Positions 26,978 to 38,073 of a DNA stretch of 64,000 nucleotides are shown piece by piece (the first letter of the stretch is position 1; the number at the start of each line of letters is the position of its first letter). The position numbers and the translations under genes were made by a program. The notes beneath the pieces are model-generated. The model was not told the origin of the DNA and ran no database searches. It saw nothing but the letters and a program-made list of their open reading frames with translations. This stretch comes from Taxillus chinensis (taxonomy: Eukaryota > Streptophyta > Magnoliopsida > Santalales > Loranthaceae), in assembly GCA_023512835.1 (NCBI GenBank), contig CM042091.1:45470284-45534283 (forward strand), read 5' to 3'.

Positions 26978-28666
26978 TAGCACTATGGCCCCATCACTCT
27001 CCACCACTTTATAATGCTCCGAGTAACGCCCCAGCAAACCCTGCATCACGGAGCCCACGTAAGTGCTCATGGAGCATTGCTGGAACCCCGCCATTGTAAA
27101 TCTGGACTTCCACTTCCTAAACACCTCGTGCCGCTCCACCCGGTCCTTCCCCTCACAAGCAATTATGTTCACAATGTCCCTGGCCATGCAATGCTCCTCC
27201 ACATTAATCCGATCCTTGCTGCCCCTTGGCACTGCCATGTTCTCATCAATGGACTCAAACATCGCCGAGTAGAAATCCAGCGTCTCCTGGAACCTGCTGA
27301 AAAATGGGGTGGTGTTGGTGTTAGACTCTTGCTCCACCAATGTGACCACCTTTGGAGAAAGTGATCTCACCATTCTGAGCAGCTCATCCCTTGGGTTGCA
27401 AATGTCCACGCTTTCATCTGGTATGTGGTGCAACTGGAAAGGAAAATTCACGGCCAGGGCCTCCCCGGGAAAAATATCCAGCATGCCCCTGGTGGCATCT
27501 AGCCCACACACTGGCACCGAATGGAACTTCACTGGGATGTTGAACTTTTCCGACATGGCAGCCACTTGTCTCCCAACAGCATCTAACCCACCACCTCTGG
27601 CATAATGGGAAACAGGATCATCAATCCCCGTTATTCGCACTTGAGGAGGCCCACCTGGTCTTGCTGCAAACGCTTGTAAGAGAGTCACCCACTGAATGCC
27701 TTGACCGACTTGGAAGTCGATGATGTGGATGTGGTTGTCATCTCTGCATGCTTGGGCAATGGCTCCATTGGCTGCCATGTAGCCAAACTTTAGGTAAGGG
27801 CAGATATCATAGAAGGCGTGCATGTAAGACAGCAAATCCTTTCCTTCTGGCTCACTACACCTGAGAGTGCGATAAATATTGTTTCCCGAAGCCTCCTTCC
27901 TTGCCACCAGTCCTTCTACCATGTAAGCCCCAAGACGCTGGATTGGATCCCCGCTGATGGAGACCACCCTCTTGGCCAGCTCAACCAGATCGTTGAAATC
28001 ATCTATTCTGTTTTCCCATAGAGCTCTCGCACATTCAATCAGTAATTGTTTTAGAGCATTTGATGAAGTATCCTGCAAAGGTTCTTGTTCTTCACTAATT
28101 TTATGGTGCTTTTTCAAGTGAAATTCATTATCTGATTTCCAATAGCCAGAATAAGCAATAAAAGGTTGAGATTGAACTTCTAGTTCCTCAAAAGGTGCCT
28201 GGCTCATTGGTTTGGATCTCTGGTTGCTGCCAAGTGTATTTAGCCTTCTGTTCTCTTGAAAATAAACTACTTCTTTGTCTACCTCATTTACTGTCTCAGG
28301 TCCCATTAAGTCGGTCTCTAATTCCTGCAGTGAGAGCAGCGGGTATTCAATGTTCTGGCCAGGATTTATATTAGTCAAAAATGAGCAGTCAAAAGTTGGC
28401 ACCTGATTAATGTATCTATAGTTTTCAAGTAAATCATTGCAAAGAACACTGGCTCCTGAAATGTTCTCCCTTGGGCTGTGCTCCTCCAGGCTGTCACTGA
28501 TTGTAGTAAGGATGTTGGAGTCAAAGTGAGTTGAGTAGGGTGAGTGAGGCGAGTTCCCCAGATTCTCTTTAAAGGACTCAAGCGGTCCAGCAGGAAGCAA
28601 TGGGTGAGATGCAAAGGATAGGCTTCGACCAGTCACATCAAAACCAAAATATTGATGCGTGTCCAT
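26930..28666 (-). CDS. GRAS-family transcription regulator, PAT1 branch (SCARECROW-like)
   Basis: Plant-specific nuclear regulator. The PAT1 branch includes Arabidopsis PAT1, SCL13, SCL21 and SCL5 and the rice CIGR proteins, linked to phytochrome A signalling, gibberellin and stress. 578 residues in one coding exon, as usual. The N-terminal 200 residues are a variable acidic/Ser region. The GRAS domain starts near residue 205: LLIECARAL (leucine heptad I), then IHIIDF (VHIID motif, about 313-317) with GQGIQWVTLLQAFAARPGGP. Then come RGGGLDAVG, EALAVNFPFQLHHIPDESV, SPKVVTLVEQESNTNT, MFESID, INVEEHCMARDIVNIIACEG, RVERHEVFRKW and the terminal SAW motif ASAWHC. The ATG at 28666 was chosen because upstream there is only a GTG in frame. 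A 47-bp duplication created the present stop. A leader intron and uORFs are likely. Confidence 0.9.
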   Translation of the reverse strand: MDTHQYFGFDVTGRSLSFASHPLLPAGPLESFKENLGNSPHSPYSTHFDSNILTTISDSLEEHSPRENISGASVLCNDLLENYRYINQVPTFDCSFLTNINPGQNIEYPLLSLQELETDLMGPETVNEVDKEVVYFQENRRLNTLGSNQRSKPMSQAPFEELEVQSQPFIAYSGYWKSDNEFHLKKHHKISEEQEPLQDTSSNALKQLLIECARALWENRIDDFNDLVELAKRVVSISGDPIQRLGAYMVEGLVARKEASGNNIYRTLRCSEPEGKDLLSYMHAFYDICPYLKFGYMAANGAIAQACRDDNHIHIIDFQVGQGIQWVTLLQAFAARPGGPPQVRITGIDDPVSHYARGGGLDAVGRQVAAMSEKFNIPVKFHSVPVCGLDATRGMLDIFPGEALAVNFPFQLHHIPDESVDICNPRDELLRMVRSLSPKVVTLVEQESNTNTTPFFSRFQETLDFYSAMFESIDENMAVPRGSKDRINVEEHCMARDIVNIIACEGKDRVERHEVFRKWKSRFTMAGFQQCSMSTYVGSVMQGLLGRYSEHYKVVESDGAIVLGWKNRNIISASAWHC

Positions 28667-28671
28667 GCTTT

Positions 28672-28683
28672 TTAGGTGCACAT
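28672..28683 (-). other. Three-codon uORF next to the GRAS start
   Basis: ATG-TGC-ACC-TAA lies five bases before the main ATG and out of frame with it. It sits in the second leader exon if the intron model is right. Confidence 0.5.
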
Positions 28684-28690
28684 CAGATTC

Positions 28691-30234
28691 CTAAGGAGAT
28701 GATTATGCTTAGAAGTCTCATAAGGTACCAGGCTTGTGACCACGTTTGAAGACAACAATCAGAAACTCTACAGCCTTCTGCTAAGAAGTCACCACTACAC
28801 AAACTTGTAACAATAAGAGGGAAAAAAAATATAATCTAATTGCATGTTCATGATTCAAACAAAATGGTGCATGTTATAATTAGTCCATTGTTTCTGATAC
28901 CTTGATTAAAATTTCCACAGCAATGACCATGAAGGAGTCACATTCACAGAAGCATGAGATGTTTGTGTGAGTCTCTCTGAACAGAATTCTGAAAGAAAAA
29001 CCCATTCTGAATGTTGAATAATAACAATGTCATGACATGTATTCTAATTTTAAAATGAAAAATTATAGCTGACCAGCCACATTAGCTTCCAAGTAGCGTG
29101 ATTGAAGAAGTTGGAAGAAGTTCTGGTAACTCTCAATGGGATTCGCAACCTTTTATGACTTGAGCACTTCTAAGATAGACATGACCAGATGAGAGGACTT
29201 AGAGTTAAGAAAAAGGTCGAGCAATCTATAAAATTCAAAATCACTAATCTAACCCAACTAAAACATACACTGATATCCATCCATCATCAAAATGTAGAAA
29301 TTGGCAATGCATATTTTTTTATAGCCTAGAGGTAGCACCTGGTCCTAAACCAAACCTTTCAGAACAGAACAACAGGAATGTCAGTTCATCTTTGTAGTCT
29401 TCAGTTTGATTTTCCAGATTTTTTTTTCACTAAATCTGTGCATTATTTCGTCCAGCTCTTTCCCCCAACGGTTATACTTTGCAGAAATAATAATATAGTC
29501 ATGTCTTCAACTGATCAGAACAGTTCTATAATCAAAGATGACAGTCTCTAACTTATATCTTCAAGTGACCAAACCAACGCATACTATACAGAAACTCCAG
29601 AGGTGGTGCAATATACTAGAGTAAAAAGTGTTTTTCAATATATAAGAAATATAAAGTAAGAACAGATTACTAATAATTTTATGATTTTTTAATTTTTTTT
29701 CCAAATAAAGAGAAATATATGAAATCTGCTATTAGTGGGCTCTATATATAATCAGAACAGATTATATGTTCAACTGATCAGAACAGTTCTATAATCAAAG
29801 ATGACAGTCTCTAACTTATATATTTAAGTGACCATCGCATATTATATGCAAAACTCCAGAGGTGGTGCAACGAATCAACAACCATTGCAGAGTAACCCAA
29901 TTGAAAAAAAAAAATACTAATTTGACTTGATGAATTTGCGGTGAGAGTTGAGAAAATAATTCTGATATCTCCTTACATCAATATTATTATTTTCTAATAA
30001 AACGGAATTCTAAGTTCTAAATGGGTGGTTAATAAACCATATCGCCAAGCTTAAAAATAAAAAATTAATGAACTAAAAGTATCTCAAATATTGGAAATAC
30101 AGAGCTGAAAGCCCATATTAGGGTGTCTCTTGAAAAGAAAGAAGGAAAACAAAACTCTTTCTAATCGCAGAAATGGAACTGGAAAACAAAAAATAGACTA
30201 AATCAAAGATGGATATAGAAAGCAATATGCGTAC
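28691..30234 (-). other. Probable 5'-leader intron of the GRAS gene
   Basis: A good donor AAG|GTACGC ends a short exon at 30235, and an acceptor CCTTAG|G gives an exon starting at 28690. PAT1-branch genes commonly have a leader intron. The stretch has no coding signal and contains a ~110-bp direct duplication. Confidence 0.5.
29509..29880. repeat. Direct ~110-bp duplication flanking a MITE-like insert
   Basis: CAACTGATCAGAACAGTTC and the following ~95 bases occur at 29509-29620 and again at 29771-29880. The insert between them (about 29625-29755) shares TTTTATGATTTTTTAA and CTGCTATTAGTGGGCTC-like pieces with the MITE at 60802-61213. Confidence 0.75.
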
Positions 30235-30354
30235 CTTAAATTAAATTCTGGGTGGAATCATTAATATGCGTTCCTTAAGTTTCTACGAGGCCCGTAGTTC
30301 AGAGTTGGAAAAAGAAACAAAGCATGGCACAGAGTTGTGTCTCTCTATATATAT
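30235..30354 (-). promoter_or_regulatory. Core promoter and first leader exon of the GRAS gene
   Basis: CATATATATAG at about 30355-30345 is a TATA box on the minus strand. Transcription would start near 30320, giving a leader exon of about 85 bases to the donor at 30235. An 8-codon reading frame (ATG at 30325, TGA at 30299) may or may not be inside the transcript. Confidence 0.5.
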
Positions 30355-30499
30355 GTATTCGGGTGTACGTGTGTATGTATATATATGGGTATTGACTGGT
30401 GTGTAAACGATTACGTTGACCGAACGTGGAAGAGTGGTGGAAAACGTCAGAAGAGACGATGTGGTACGGACTCTGGACGGTGCGCAATTGCACGGCACC

Positions 30500-31116
30500 C
30501 CCCAATCCTATCACCTCTAGGCCTTAGCTTACGCACTGCCGCCACGACAGAGACCCTTCTTTTTTGTGGAGAATTTGGAAAAAAGTCAAAATGAACGATG
30601 AAGGAACAAAGAGACAGTGATTGATCTATAATATATTTCATCTGCCCAGGAATCGTGTGTGTTGTGGAGAAAAGAGGGAGCACAAAAGAAAATATGAGGT
30701 CAGATCGATGGTGAGCAGCATCATTTGTTTTTTGGGAGGACGGCAAAATCATGAAATCTATTTTTGCAGTGTGTCAGAAGCCATTTTTTGTTTTTCTCTC
30801 ATTTTGTTTAGTTCACGGATGTAGATAGTCATGCTAAGAAGCAAAGGGTAGTAGATACTATCCGAAAACAATGAAGCATTTTGCTAAGAAGCAAAATGCT
30901 AATTAAACCATTTGTGGTGCATTAATTCTTATAATATATTAGTCATGTTCGGATATAATGGTCATGTTCGGTAAATATTAATTATTTATAAAAATATGAT
31001 TGCTTTTAAAATTTTTAGTTAAATAAATTTTTTACACTTAAATTAATTAAATTTATTAAATATTTTGCTCACTTGAACCAATATTATAGTATTGGTATTG
31101 GTGATAGCTGTTTAGG
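30500..31116. other. GRAS upstream region
   Basis: Mixed-composition DNA with a moderately GC-rich stretch at 30475-30560. No gene is seen. A 12-base word GCTAAGAAGCAA recurs at about 30833 and 30882. Confidence 0.4.
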
Positions 31117-31746
31117 TAGGGGTGATCAAGAATCGAACCAAATCGAACCAATTAGATCGGAAAAAAATGGTTCTTAAAATAAGATTGGTTTATTGGGTTT
31201 TCATTTTTGAAGAACCGATGGTATTCGGTCGGTTTACGATTTTAGTTGTTCGGTTACCGAACCGATCAAACATACTATCCTGCGGTGAACATGCTTAGAT
31301 ATTCGTTAATCCTTATATTTAATATAGTCTGGTAGATTTATACACTTTTTGTTGTCCTAGTATGTTATTTAGCAAGATCTGAACTTGATAATATTTCTCA
31401 TGTTTTGGGTTTTATTTGTTGGGTTTTTAGACAGTGACAATTCAAATTCAGATTTAATATCTTATTTTCTTATGTGAATGTCTAATGTTTTCAGTTTATT
31501 TTTGTGTTGGTACCTTAGAAGCTGATTGGTGATGATATTTGATATGAATGTATTTTTTTTAATTTATTGTTAAAATTCAAAAATTGATGAACTGAATCAA
31601 ACTTTATGCACCAAACTGAACCAAGGATTAATGGTTTTTAACTTCTATTGGTTCGTTTTGGTTTGGATTTTTTTCCGAACTGAATGTGTTTGGTTTGGTT
31701 TAAAAATTACATACAAATCAACTGAATCGACTGACGATTACTCCTA
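31117..31746. mobile_element. Non-autonomous hAT element with 8-bp target duplication
   Basis: It begins TAGGGGTGATC and ends (inverted) TAGGAGTAATC. It is flanked by TGTTTAGG (31109-31116) and TGTTTAAG (31747-31754), an 8-bp duplication with one change. AACCGA and TCGGTT motifs crowd both ends. 630 bp, no coding capacity. It matches the dicot hAT type. Confidence 0.75.
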
Positions 31747-32032
31747 TGTTTAAGTAAGAATTGAGGGTGTAGGACAAGGTTTTGTGTAACAGTGAAACTT
31801 GAATCGTACGTGTAGGCAGTGTAAATTTACATGTAGTTGGTATTGGTGTTAGTTGTTTGTGGTTAAGCTACTTGGTTTGGTGAACAGTTGTAAGGATAGT
31901 AGGCAGTCGCAGCGAGGGTCGAGTCAACTTTGCATGTTGTACCTTGCAAGTTATAAATGTTTTCGCTGTTTATATCGAACTACAGTTGACATTACATGTA
32001 GATGTGGCTTTAATTATAAAAATATTTATAGC

Positions 32033-32221
32033 TCGTTTGGTACGTGAGAGTAAATTTAGGAGGAATATAAAATGAATAAGAAAATAAGATTGACATGTGA
32101 ATTGAAATAAAAATTTTCATTACATTTACTGCATTTTGGAAAGAATAAAAAAGATGAATTATTACAATTACAAAAATATCATCACCATTATCCATCCCCA
32201 GTCCACCGACCTATTTTCTCT

Positions 32222-32266
<45 letters not shown>

Positions 32267-32985
32267 CCAGCCCACCAAAGCCTTAATCTTGCCACTATGC
32301 ACATCTTCGTGGCTTTTTTAAGTTATGTGGTTTTCATTGTCAAGGGTGATTCAATGAAAGCCACCAAAAAAGGGTTTGAGACATAATTGCTCCACTCTCC
32401 CTTGTACTTCCCCTCCCCATGTGTACAGTGAAAATAATATTTGTCTCATGTGTCCGCATGCAAGATATGGGGGTGAGGAGGAGATTTGAGGCTGTCCCTT
32501 TGTGACACAACGGGTTGAGGTGGAGTGGGTACTAAGGACATGGAGGAGAATGATGGCGAGGGAAACTTGTGTTTGGAAGCAAATATTGGGGTGAGGAGGA
32601 AATCTGAGGGTGTCTTGCTACGAGGCAAAGTGGGTGCTAAGGGCAGGGAGGAGAATGATGGTGAAGGGAGGTTGTGGATCCCAACCATGAAAGTTAGAAG
32701 CTGCTTGTGGCCTGGTTGGTGAAAAGTGAAAGTGACATCATGGATGAGGATGACGTGAGAGGAAAAAATAGGTATAATATAAAAAGGGCAAAAGAAAAAA
32801 TTCCTTTATGCAAGAGAACCTTTTGTAAACATGGTGTGTGGTGGGAATCAACTCGACCTTATTTAAGGGTATAATATTCCTGCGTGAAATGTTGATTTGA
32901 TTCTCTTGTTATTTATGCACCAAATATGAAGAAACGAATGATATTTGATCCCTTTTCTAAGTACCAAATATGGCCCTAATCACAC
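32033..32985. mobile_element. Possible TIR element with internal unique DNA
   Basis: The left end GCTCGTTTGGTAC and the right end GTACCAAATATGGCC are loosely inverted. The interior has a (CT)n run at 32226-32263 and a tandem duplication at 32457-32690. No target duplication is certain. Confidence 0.3.
32457..32690. repeat. Tandem duplication, ~115-bp unit
   Basis: ATGGGGGTGAGGAGGA through GGAGAATGATGGCGAGGG repeats once (32464-32576, then 32585-32690) with about 15% divergence. Confidence 0.7.
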
Positions 32986-33185
32986 CTACATTGGGCATGC
33001 ACTTTAGAAAATGATAAATGAAAATGTGTATCCAAATGAATCAAACATGGATTCCTACAAATGTTATGCATACAAAGGTGCAACCATTAGACTACTCACA
33101 CAACTATTAAAATATATGTACTTATTAGTAGTTATACCATATATAATGAAGAAAAACAAGGAAACTAATAAAGAAAAAACATAAA

Positions 33186-33365
33186 GCATGTTTGTTTTGC
33201 CGATTTTCTATTTTTATTTTCAAAATGTGATAATGGTTTTCAAGTGCATAAAACTAAAAATAATAAAAGAAAATAGAAACCTTTTGTTGTTTTAGTTTTT
33301 AGTTTTCTATACTCGAAAACAATTATTACATTTTTAAAACAAAAATAAAAAATAGATAAAAAAAA
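33186..33365. mobile_element. Hairpin MITE, relative of 21590-21814
   Basis: It starts GCATGTTTGTTTTGCC and shares TATTTTCAAAATGTGATAA and its inverted partner with the first copy. It is more diverged and its ends are less clear. Confidence 0.6.
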
Positions 33366-33899
33366 TATGGCCATATTATTCATCCAAATAATTATTTAAA
33401 AATACATCATTTATAAATAAATATATAATAATTAAATTATTATTTGAGTTTAAAAATAATTAAAATAAAATAAAATGTAGATTATTATGATATATTATTA
33501 AAAATAGTAGTTAAGTTATTTTTACCTAAATTAAAATAGATGGTTTAAATAAGAATATATTATCTGGGAAATTCATAAAATACATCAACATTTTTATATT
33601 ACTTGCTTATTGTTGATAATTATTTTTTTAATATGTTGTCTATATCCTTTTTATTTTGTAGCATTTTATCATGAACTTACGTGTATATATAAATCAATCC
33701 TCAATAAACCTCTTATCACTAACCTAGCATCGATTACCCTTATGAGAATTCAACAATGATTCTTGATGACAATGAATTAACAATTAATTCGTCAAAGAAT
33801 CCAGTCCAACATGAAATGAGCAAATATGTTGATACCAGTTTCGTTTTTTGAGAAACCATATGAAGGAGAATACAATTGAGTTATTATAATATCAATGAG
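33366..33899. other. AT-rich spacer
   Basis: Nothing recognisable. Confidence 0.4.
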
Positions 33900-34890
33900 C
33901 AAGTGATTGATATATTCTATGTTTAGGGACCATGCTCAATGTTTGTCTTTCTCTTTTAATCTCCCCTCTCTCTCTCTCATCCTATTTGTGATTTTTTTAT
34001 TTATGCCAAAAATACTCGCGTTGAGCTACGTTGTATTTGGGATGAATTGGTTACTATTGTTAATTCTATTGATATGCTTTAGTTTGTTGGTGGTGATTTT
34101 AATGTTATTAAAGCCCAATCTAAAAGTTTTGGTGGGCTATCCTCTAATCTTAATACTTTGGAGGAATTTGCTAATTGTTTGATGGATTGTGGTTTGATTG
34201 ATGTGCCCTTCATACGCAAACCCTTTCACTGGAACTAATGGAACTATATATCAACGCTTAGATAGAATTGTGGTGAATTCTAAATGAGGTGAATTGTTTG
34301 ATAAGTTTTTTATTTCTCACATTGATAGGGATGGTTTTAATCATTGTCCTCTTTTATTTTCTTGTAGTAAACAAAACCATTTTGGCCTTAGTTCTTTTAA
34401 AATTTTAAACATGTGGACCTCTCACCATGAATTTCTTAATGTTGTTAAAACCACCTGGAACCTCCTTTTGGAGGCCATAGGAGTTCACCGGTTTTGGTTT
34501 AAATAATAGTATCTTAAAAGTGAGTTAAAAAGATAGAATAAGCATGATTTTGGTGATATCTTTTCTTTGCTCAAATATCATGAAACTGAATGTGTTGCTT
34601 TAGAAATTGTTTGTCAACATGACCCTAATGACTTTAATAAGATGAATTTAAACAAAAGTAATGTCTTGATTAATCAATATTTGTCTTATGAGGAACAATA
34701 TTGGCGACAAAAATCTAGGCGCAAATGGCTTAGGGATGATGAGCGCAATACTCACTACTATCATATGTTGGTTAGGAAAAAGCATGTTAAGAATCATATT
34801 TTGCCATTTAGGAGGATTCTGGTGCTGTTTTGTCTTCTTTGGGTGATATTTATGCGCCAAATTTGGCTAGTCAGTGCCTTGAAGTTTGAT
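33900..34890 (+). pseudogene. LINE (plant L1) ORF2 fragment
   Basis: Broken plus-strand frames encode the apurinic-type endonuclease end of a plant LINE: YAKNTRVELR-like, FVGGDFNVIKAQSKSFGG, LNTLEEFANCLMDCGLIDV, then LDRIVVNSKW-like and DGFNHCPLL. Downstream are FKILNMWTSHHEFLNVVKTTW and WLRDDERNTHYYHMLVRKKH, which normally precede the reverse transcriptase. The reverse transcriptase and 3' end are absent. Several stops and frameshifts show decay. Confidence 0.8.
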
Positions 34891-36270
34891 ATTTAATAAA
34901 AATTTTAGTCAAGACATAAATCTCGAGTTAAGTTTGTGGTCAATATTGTTTTATGTAGACAATTTTATTAAAACATTTGGCTATTCCATTGTGAGTGCTC
35001 TAAGGAGAATTGAGATAGAATATAAGGGATGGCTAAACTAGTCAACATGTATATTTGAATTTAATAATTGATATGCAATTTTGTTGTTGACGTGGAGAGA
35101 ACTTCACCACTCATCAACAAAAAAATAATAATGAAAAGGTTATGGGCCTAGAGAGTCAATGCACATCGAAATAATTCATCCTCCTTTGTTGGGTGCAATT
35201 TAATTGTCATTTAGTTTTAGGCAGTGGCCATAGATACCAAACATTGTATGCTAGATTCTATTGTGTTTGGATCAAATATTTATTTTTATTATACTATATT
35301 TGCACTTTTAATTTTCCTTTCTTGTTATATAAATATTTTTATTGTTACTCTTTATCATTTTCCTCATTATTATTATTAGTATTACTTTAATAATGACTAT
35401 TATCATCAATATTTTAATATTATTATATCAAAAAATGAAAAAAAACATAGACAGAAAGAAAAGCTCAAAAGCAAAAACAAGAAGAAAATAACGGCCCAAG
35501 GCCCAATAGACTTAAGGCGCAATCCAAAAAAAATCAAAAAAAGAAAAAAAAAACCCTCAAAAGATAGAAAATGACTAAGTCCATATGAAGACACAATGTT
35601 TTAGCCAAGAGCTCCTCCATGCGATTATAAAAAGGATGCAAAAAAGTAGAAAAGAGGCAATAATCTTTGAAAAATGATTTGTGTAATTAGCTTACGGCAT
35701 TAGCATGAAATCGTGTCTGATGTAAATGATTATAATTTTTTTTCTCTCCTCTTTTTTCCTTTTTAATAATTTGATATACTGTGACGTCGCGGTTATCCAT
35801 TGATTATACAATTTTAATTACTTGTAGCACTAATTATAATCTTTATAGAAAATTTATGTAACATTTTTTTCATAATCTTTTGACAGTATCATAATTTGCT
35901 GCTAGAGTAGCAAATGTTCTTACATGACCGTGTGGTTGTGTCTTGTTTTCTCTCATTTCACTTCTATCCCATATTAAAAATAAAAATAAAATAAATAAAA
36001 TTAATTTTATTTTAAAAAAAGTCTATTTTCAAAAATTAACTCTTTATTGCTATCGTAAATTACTCTACCGGTGAATCAATAGCTAAACTAATTTTTCAAG
36101 CAAGGAAACTTGAAAATAATAATAATTTTTTATTAAATAAAAATAATATATTTAATTAAATTTTTAATAAAAGTAACCATCCCTTTCTCTAAATCTTATA
36201 AATAGTTATTAGGTTAACTATTTTTAAAAACATTCTTATAGTTATATCAAATGGCTGAAGCCTCAAAGTG
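34891..36270. other. AT-rich intergenic DNA
   Basis: No gene is visible. 35440-35600 is purine-rich low complexity. Confidence 0.4.
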
Positions 36271-36289
36271 AGCTTAATTCAAACTTTGA

Positions 36290-36560
36290 CGTGTGTGTGA
36301 CGTGAGACGGATGGCGTGTGAGAGATCGCGGAACACGTGGGAGCCGAGTCCCGGTCGGTGCTGGGGCCCCCAAAGGCTCCCACTCGGAAACCGTATTCCA
36401 TACGCGCCCTTGAGTGTCGAAGACAGGAAAGCACCTGGGAGGATCGAACCGAGGAATCGCGCGTGGCACGTGAGAGTCAAGTCAATTGAAGTAGGCTTGT
36501 CGCACGCGTGTGTATAGACGGAAGAATAGGTCCTTAGACAATTAGACATACGGCCTTTGG
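36290..36560. other. Isolated GC-rich block with ACGTG motifs
   Basis: GC content is well above the flanks. ACACGTGG (about 36332) and GCACGTGA (about 36466) are G-box/ABRE-like. Open frames on both strands lack recognisable protein similarity. Confidence 0.4.
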
Positions 36561-36577
36561 CGCGTGGCCTATACACG

Positions 36578-36877
36578 CGTTTATTATTTTCCAACTCTCG
36601 CGTCTGTTCGCGGTTTGGTTGATAATAATTTAACGACATTGTTTTTCCACGCATGATTATATATATATACACCTCAACATACACGATCAAAGGAGCTTAA
36701 TAAGACTTTTACTATTTTATACAAAAATTATATATATTGTTTTACTGTTTATTATTTTCCCAACTCTCGCGTATGTTCGTGGTTTGGTTGATATTAATTT
36801 AACGACATTGTTTTTCCACGCATGATTATATATATACACCTCAACATACACGATCAAAGGAGCTTAATAAGACTATT
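36578..36877. repeat. Tandem duplication of a TATA-containing segment
   Basis: A ~130-bp unit with CTCGCGT.TGTTCG.GGTTTGG, CATGATTATATATATACACC and ACACGATCAAAGGAGC occurs at 36578-36709 and 36747-36877, nearly identical, 168 bases apart. It looks like a core promoter, but no gene follows. Confidence 0.8.
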
Positions 36878-38073
36878 TTACTATTTCAATTACAACAAGT
36901 CATATTTATAAATTGCAATATACGATTAACTTAAACACATAAATTTCAAAACGACAACCACAAATGAAAACGTCACCAACCCCATTTATTATGTCTACTA
37001 TTATCACAAATTCTAATTCCCATAAAGTGCGGCAGGAAAACAATGAGTCATCATAATATATAATTGTTCTATAATTAATTATAGATTATTTTAAATACTG
37101 ATTACTCAAGAAACCATGAGACAAATCCGTGCTATATCAATTTGATGGTCATAGTCTCAAATTAAATTAAAAAAGTACTACAGTTGGTCCAAGCATTTTT
37201 GGTACAAAAACTTTAATTCGTTAAACTCTCCAATGAAACAAACCAACTCAGTCTACTCGATTAATTCAGCCAATGCCTCCACTCCACCCTTCAGTCCTGT
37301 CCTGCGCCAATCACATCCCCGATAGTCTCTTCCTTGTATACGTCAACATCAATTGCCAACTCGCCAACTTGCCAAATTGATTTCACAAATTTTCAATCAT
37401 GCGTACATAGTTTAGCAGCTAGGTGTCGAATCCTTTTATTCATTTTCTTCAATTTGTTTGTCCAAATACTCTCATTAATATATAATTATTAATGGTTATG
37501 CATTGATTTTATTAAATAATGTTTTAATATAAATAATAAGATACTTCAAAAGGAATTTTTAAACCCTTAAAAATTCAACATATTTCAAATGATCGACTAA
37601 TTTTGAAGTCAAACAACACAAACAACAAATAGTGTGGTGTCAAAAAAATAGTGGTGTAACTTACATGAGATGCTTCTGTCTCCTTTTGCGTGTCGTTGTG
37701 TCAGGGCTGCATCCAGGGCCCTCCCAAGGTGTACCAAACAAGGAGCCAAATGCTTCATAGTGAGGCGAGAACGCTTCCCACAACACAAGCAAATCGGTGC
37801 AAGCAGCCAAGAATTCTCCGCCATATGTGTGGATTATGCATGTATGCAATTGAAGGGATCAATGACGAGGAAAAAGTTGTGGCTCACTGCGGAAACGTTG
37901 GTCACTAGGATTGGGCCACACCGTCTAAAACTTTAAAATGCATTTTCCAACGTTTTCAAGTATTTTCTTATATTACTAACAATATACATCCAATTATTTT
38001 TCTTAAATATATATATTTAAATTATTTTTATTTTTTTATATAAATATACACTATAATATATAATACAACATTT
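36878..38073. other. Intergenic DNA without a recognised gene
   Basis: 37660-37930 is less AT-rich and open on both strands but shows no family I recognise. It may be a gene fragment. Confidence 0.35.

Noticed and set aside
27014..27605. Plus-strand frames over the GRAS gene
   Set aside because: Antisense shadows of a well-supported coding exon.
36274..36690. 138-codon minus-strand frame in the GC-rich block
   Set aside because: No recognisable domain and it overlaps the tandem duplication; open because of composition.
37609..37936. Several overlapping frames on both strands
   Set aside because: None resembles a known protein; possibly a gene scrap, but evidence is insufficient.
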